Below are positions 60,253 through 64,000 of a stretch of 64,000 bases of DNA, piece by piece (positions within the stretch are counted from its first letter, which is position 1; the number at the start of each line of letters is the position of its first letter). The stretch spans positions 496,001 to 560,000 of the forward strand of contig OZ242287.1 of NCBI GenBank assembly GCA_965207495.1, read 5' to 3'. The DNA is from Bin5 sp965207495 (GTDB lineage Bacteria; Chloroflexota; Anaerolineae; Caldilineales; Caldilineaceae). The notes under the pieces were generated by a model. The model saw only the letters and a list, made by a program, of their open reading frames with translations, did not search any database and had not been told where the DNA came from. The position numbers and the translations under genes are program-made.

Positions 60253-62841
60253 ATGAAAGCCGTAGTCATGGCCGGCGGAGAAGGCTCCCGCCTGCGTCCC
60301 CTGACGATTGGGCGTCCCAAGCCGATGGTCCCCCTTGTTGACAAGCCGGTCCTCGGTCATATTCTGGAGTTGCTCAAATATCACGGCATTTCCGAGGTCG
60401 TCATCACGCTCCAGTATCTGCCCTCCGTGATCCAGGACTTCTACGGTGACGGCAGCGCCCTCGGTCTCAATATCACCTATGTCGTCGAGGAGATGCCTCT
60501 GGGCACCGCCGGCGGTGTCAAGAACGCCGCCGCCCATCTCAACGAAACCTTTCTCGTTGTCAGCGGCGACGCCCTGACCGACTTCAACCTCCAGGCCGCC
60601 GTCCAGCACCATCTCACTGCCGGCGCCCTCGCCACGCTCGCAGTCTATCCCGTTCCCAACCCTCTCGAATACGGCGCAGTCGTCAGCGACGAAGACGGCC
60701 GCATCACCCAGTTTCTCGAAAAACCGGATTGGAGCACCGTCCGCTCAGACCGGGTGAACACCGGCATCTATGTGCTCGAACCGGCCGTACTGGACTATAT
60801 CCCCGACGGCGCCGCCTATGATTTTTCCACCGAGCTTTTCCCCGACCTCCTGCAACGGGGGCAGCAGCTGCAGGCCTACGTGGCCGAGGGCTACTGGTGT
60901 GATGTCGGCACGATCAACGAGTACATGCGCGCCAGCGCCGACCTGATCGGCGGCAAAGTCTGGCTGCCCCAGCCCCTCGGCGCAACCGCGCCGGCCGAAG
61001 CTGGTGAACCATCCAATCCGGAGGCGGACGGCGGGCGAAATGGGTCCCTGCCCGCAGGCGCGCGCCCGCGCGGCGACCTGATCCTGGGCGCCGACGTGGA
61101 GATTGCCCCCGATGCACAGATTATCGGGCCGGTCTATCTCGGCAACGCCGTCAAAATCAAGGAGGGCGTGACGATCCAGGGGCCGTGCGTGGTCCGCGAC
61201 TACACCATCGTCGACCGCTATAGCCGCCTGGAGAACTGCGTCGTATGGCGCAACACCTACATTGGGGAGACCTGCGAGCTACTGGGGGCGATCGTGTGCC
61301 GCCAGTGCAGTCTCAAAAGCGGCACGATCGCCTATGAGGACGTCGTCATCGGCGACAACTGTGTGCTGGACGAGAACTGTGTTGTGCATCCCGACGTGAA
61401 ACTGTGGCCGAACAAGCGCATCGAGCCGGGCGCGGTGGTGCGGGAGAGCATCATCTGGGGCAGCCGCGGCCGCCGCTCCCTTTTCGGCAGGGCCGGCGTC
61501 AGCGGCGTTGTCAATGTTGATATTACGCCCGAATTCGCCGCCAAGCTCGGCAGCAGTCTTGGCGCCAACCTCCCGCGCGGCAGTTACGTCGTCATCAACC
61601 GGGACTCACACCGCAGCTCCAGCATGCTGATACGCGCCCTGATGAGCGGCCTCTCCAGCGCCGGCGTCGACGTCTGGGATCTCGGCGAGGTGCCCGTACC
61701 GGTCGCGCGTCATTTCATCCGTACGCAACCCGCTGCCGCGGCCGGCGTGCACGTTCGCCTCAGCCCTCTCGACCAGCGTGTCGTCGACATCCGTTTCATG
61801 AACAACCAGGGCCTCGATCAGAGCCGGGCATCCGAACGCTCCGTCGAACGCAGCTTCTCGCGCGAAGACTTCCGCCGCGCCTTCCTCGACGAAGTCGGGC
61901 AGATCGACTATCCTGCCGACCCCACCGAAGGCTATGTCGAGAGTTTTCTCGCCAGCGTTGACCAGGAAAGCGTCCGCGCTGCCGGCCCCCAGGTCCATCC
62001 GCAGATCGTTGTCGACACCTCCCACGGCCTCTGCGGCGATACGCTGTCGACCATTCTCAACCTCCTCGAAGTCGACTATCTGCCCTTGAATGGACCGATG
62101 CTGGGCGCGTTGCGCGATCAGTTCCGCCATCAACTTCAGCATATGGCCAAAATCATGGGCGTCCTCAGTGCCGGTGTCGGCGTTAAACTGGACGTAGACG
62201 GCGAAAGGGTCTTTCTTATCGATGAGAAAGGGGTCGTGCTGGACGATCTGACGGCGGCGTTACTCCTGTTGGAGCTGGCCATGTACGCCAATCCCGGCGC
62301 CAAGGTCGCCCTGCCCGCGGTGTTGCCGCGCGCCTTCGAGACGGTCGTGAACCGGTACGGCGGTCAGATCGTTTCCACGCAGAACGATTTGCGGGACCTG
62401 ATGCGGGCGGCGGACGAGGATGTGCTGTTCGCCACCGATGGGGCGGGCCACTTCATTTTTCCCGATCTGCAGCCGGTTTCTGACGGGCTGCTGGCGACCG
62501 TACGGCTGCTCGAATACCTTGGCCTGCGCCAGGCAGCGGTCAGTGAAATCGTGGCCGACCTGCCGCATTTCTTCATGGCGCACCACCGGGTCGACTGCCC
62601 TTGGGAAGCAAAAGGAACGGTCATGCGCCTCCTTAATCAGAGCTATCAGGGGGATGGCGTCGTCACGATCGATGGCCTGAAGATCCAGTTCGGGGCCGAA
62701 GAGTGGGTCCACATCGGCCCCAACCCCGAACAGCCTCTCTTCGAAATACGCGCCGAAGCCGCCGACTCAGAGCGGGCCACCGCCCTGGTCAAGGAGCACG
62801 GTGATCAGCTCCTGCAATGGATCGTGGCCAGCGACATCTAG
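60253..62841 (+). CDS. Mannose-1-phosphate guanylyltransferase / phosphomutase-like fusion
   Basis: An 862-residue three-part protein. Residues 1-235 are a nucleotidyltransferase (AVVMAGGEGSRLRPLT, KPMVPLVDKPVLGH, VVSGDALTD). Residues 260-400 form a left-handed beta-helix of hexapeptide repeats. Residues 410-860 are a phosphohexomutase-like domain. In that last domain the catalytic serine motif (T-A-S-H-N-P in true mutases) is replaced by GVHVRLSPLDQRVVDIRF, and the metal-loop DxDxDR reads DVDGERVF, so mutase activity is doubtful. Such fusions make GDP-mannose or dTDP-sugar precursors for surface glycans. The start is ATG 60253 (MKAVVMAGG). Confidence 0.88.
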   Translation: MKAVVMAGGEGSRLRPLTIGRPKPMVPLVDKPVLGHILELLKYHGISEVVITLQYLPSVIQDFYGDGSALGLNITYVVEEMPLGTAGGVKNAAAHLNETFLVVSGDALTDFNLQAAVQHHLTAGALATLAVYPVPNPLEYGAVVSDEDGRITQFLEKPDWSTVRSDRVNTGIYVLEPAVLDYIPDGAAYDFSTELFPDLLQRGQQLQAYVAEGYWCDVGTINEYMRASADLIGGKVWLPQPLGATAPAEAGEPSNPEADGGRNGSLPAGARPRGDLILGADVEIAPDAQIIGPVYLGNAVKIKEGVTIQGPCVVRDYTIVDRYSRLENCVVWRNTYIGETCELLGAIVCRQCSLKSGTIAYEDVVIGDNCVLDENCVVHPDVKLWPNKRIEPGAVVRESIIWGSRGRRSLFGRAGVSGVVNVDITPEFAAKLGSSLGANLPRGSYVVINRDSHRSSSMLIRALMSGLSSAGVDVWDLGEVPVPVARHFIRTQPAAAAGVHVRLSPLDQRVVDIRFMNNQGLDQSRASERSVERSFSREDFRRAFLDEVGQIDYPADPTEGYVESFLASVDQESVRAAGPQVHPQIVVDTSHGLCGDTLSTILNLLEVDYLPLNGPMLGALRDQFRHQLQHMAKIMGVLSAGVGVKLDVDGERVFLIDEKGVVLDDLTAALLLLELAMYANPGAKVALPAVLPRAFETVVNRYGGQIVSTQNDLRDLMRAADEDVLFATDGAGHFIFPDLQPVSDGLLATVRLLEYLGLRQAAVSEIVADLPHFFMAHHRVDCPWEAKGTVMRLLNQSYQGDGVVTIDGLKIQFGAEEWVHIGPNPEQPLFEIRAEAADSERATALVKEHGDQLLQWIVASDI

Positions 62842-62898
62842 CGACATCCGAGACGCCGACGCCGGCGCCGATTGCAGAAGAAGCGGGAGGCCCGCGCC

Positions 62899-64000
62899 CT
62901 ATTCGTCCTGCTTCAGGCCCGGGATGAACACATGATACAAATAGCTGACGACTGTTGTCCCGTCGTTGCGTCCCCCATCGTCGCGAGCACTGCTGCCGGG
63001 TGTGCTACTGCTGGGTGTGCTGCCGCTGAGCGTACTGTCGCTGGTTGAATCGTCACTGTTTGAATCGTCGCTGGTTGAATTGCCGCTGCGTACCCAGACG
63101 CGCAGCCGCTGGCTGCTCGAATAGTTGCCGGCAGTGTCCTTTGCCCAGTAGCGGACATTGTGAATGCCGTCCTCCGAGATTGTGAACGGCTCGCTGTACA
63201 CTTCGACCGGCCCGTCGTTGAGGACATAGGCGATACCCCAGACGCCGCTGGTGGCGTCTGCGGCGGTCAGGGTGACCTGGACCGTCCCGCTGAACAGCCC
63301 GCGCGCGCTGACAGAGGGCGTAGCCGAAGAATCCTGCTGTCCGGTAGAGCTGCCGCCGCCCCCTTCGTTCGTGGTGTCGGATGTCACCTGCACGGCCTGG
63401 GCCTCAACAGTTGGCGCCGTCCGGTCGATGCGCAGCTGGCCGGAACTGCTTTCCCCCTGCAACCCCGATCGATCTTTGGCCCGAAAGCGCACAGTGTACG
63501 TGCCGTCAGCGAGGTCGGTCAGGGACGCTGACAGCTTCTGCGCGGCCAGGGGGTCGTTGGGCTGGCTGAAAACGGCGCTCTTCTCCTCGTCGTCCAACAG
63601 CAACTGTCCGCTGGTTGAATCCAACCCGCTGTTAAAGTCCTGCACAGGGACAGAAATCAGGACAGGCAGTCGCGTCCACCAGCTCTGCACGTGCTCCAAA
63701 TCGCCGAACACAGGCGGCTGTTCGCTGCCGAACTCGATCTGCTTGGTGACGATCGGGCTGGCATTTTTGGCGCTATCGAACGCGATCGCGGAAACCGTTG
63801 ATACACCGCTATTGGGAAGCGGCCAATCGATCGTCGTTCTTGATGATATGTTCTGCCACTGCCACAGCTGTACCCGATCCAGGGCCAGGTCCACGTCCCC
63901 GAACCATTTCACGCGGAACTCAATCCCTTCGACCGGGTTAAACAGATGAAAATCAACGGGAATCTCGACGTATTCGTTCGCGTCGGTGAAATCACTCGCC
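62899..64000 (-). CDS. Secreted Ig-like domain protein (5' end outside window)
   Basis: At least 367 residues are open from the right edge to the stop; the N-terminus and any signal peptide are off the window. It has bacterial Ig-like/FN3-like segments, including DGTYTVRFRAKDRSGLQGES, LRIDRTAPTVEAQAV, LTAADATSGVWGIAYVLNDG and IHNVRYWAKDTAGN, typical of repeated extracellular stalks. A Ser/Thr/Asp-rich low-complexity linker (63000-63085) leads to the short C-terminus YHVFIPGLKQDE. An internal GTG at 63912 is not the true start. It is convergent with the nucleotidyltransferase fusion and probably a surface protein. Confidence 0.7.
   Translation of the reverse strand, partial: ASDFTDANEYVEIPVDFHLFNPVEGIEFRVKWFGDVDLALDRVQLWQWQNISSRTTIDWPLPNSGVSTVSAIAFDSAKNASPIVTKQIEFGSEQPPVFGDLEHVQSWWTRLPVLISVPVQDFNSGLDSTSGQLLLDDEEKSAVFSQPNDPLAAQKLSASLTDLADGTYTVRFRAKDRSGLQGESSSGQLRIDRTAPTVEAQAVQVTSDTTNEGGGGSSTGQQDSSATPSVSARGLFSGTVQVTLTAADATSGVWGIAYVLNDGPVEVYSEPFTISEDGIHNVRYWAKDTAGNYSSSQRLRVWVRSGNSTSDDSNSDDSTSDSTLSGSTPSSSTPGSSARDDGGRNDGTTVVSYLYHVFIPGLKQDE

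Overview
The window reads as one chromosomal segment of a GC-rich Gram-negative-like or monoderm bacterium, most likely Chloroflexota (a Caldilineaceae/Anaerolineae-type genome). The reasons are the DUF3090 / SCO1664-like / MSMEG_4193-like three-gene cassette, the long mannose-1-phosphate guanylyltransferase-phosphomutase fusion, the many paralogous sugar isomerases, Gfo/Idh oxidoreductases and phytanoyl-CoA-type dioxygenases, the Tat-lipoprotein sugar-binding protein, and secreted proteins with Pro/Thr linkers. No rRNA, tRNA or CRISPR array was recognised. The taxonomic call is inference from gene content only.

Layout. 1-2765 (minus): a PLP aminotransferase, a HAD hydrolase and a cut-off GCS2-type glutamate-cysteine ligase. 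3010-5813 (plus): a YbaK-type deacylase and two tandem, nearly identical MDR dehydrogenases, closed by a clear terminator. 5975-27925: a sugar/uronate catabolism region with five TIM-barrel sugar isomerases, a 2-hydroxyacid dehydrogenase, two SDRs, a GH88 unsaturated glucuronyl hydrolase, two Gfo/Idh oxidoreductases, a zinc MDR dehydrogenase, a PhyH dioxygenase and a plus-strand ABC importer operon (18328-22922). The importer operon has a readable promoter, three 12-bp leader repeats and a stem-loop after the binding-protein gene. Embedded in this region, and visibly more AT-rich, is a two-gene AAA ATPase + DUF4435 cassette (10146-12097) with the architecture of a PARIS (AriA/AriB) anti-phage system.

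27987-34264 (minus): a MacB/FtsX-type export operon of adaptor, permease and two ATPases, one carrying an AbrB-like C-terminal domain. 34729-36129: a sulfatase. 36657-41679 (minus): a translationally coupled set of a GPP34-cytochrome P450 fusion, an APH-like kinase and a DHA2 efflux pump. 41680-42571 holds gene debris, including a broken sulfatase copy. 42572-49234 (minus): a small unknown protein, a CelD/FemAB-like acetyltransferase and two secreted surface proteins, the second with four near-identical FN3 modules and plant-type LRRs.

49235-57485 is an accessory junction. It has about 2 kb without a gene, direct repeats, an IS3 orfA remnant, an intact and a broken COG0523 GTPase, an HsdM remnant, a 1163-residue helical protein of unknown function and a VapBC-like pair with a broken toxin. 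57749-62841 (plus) returns to core genes: the histidine phosphatase / DUF3090 / SCO1664-like cassette and the nucleotidyltransferase fusion. 62899-64000 is the 3' part of a secreted Ig-like protein.

The intergenic DNA is unusually rich in phased short repeats (7-, 12-, 15- and 18-bp units) and in dispersed hairpin elements of about 120 and 190 bp. The best candidates for unusual biology are the PARIS-like pair, the GPP34-P450 operon, the 1163-residue protein beside restriction-modification debris, and the AbrB-tailed ABC ATPase.
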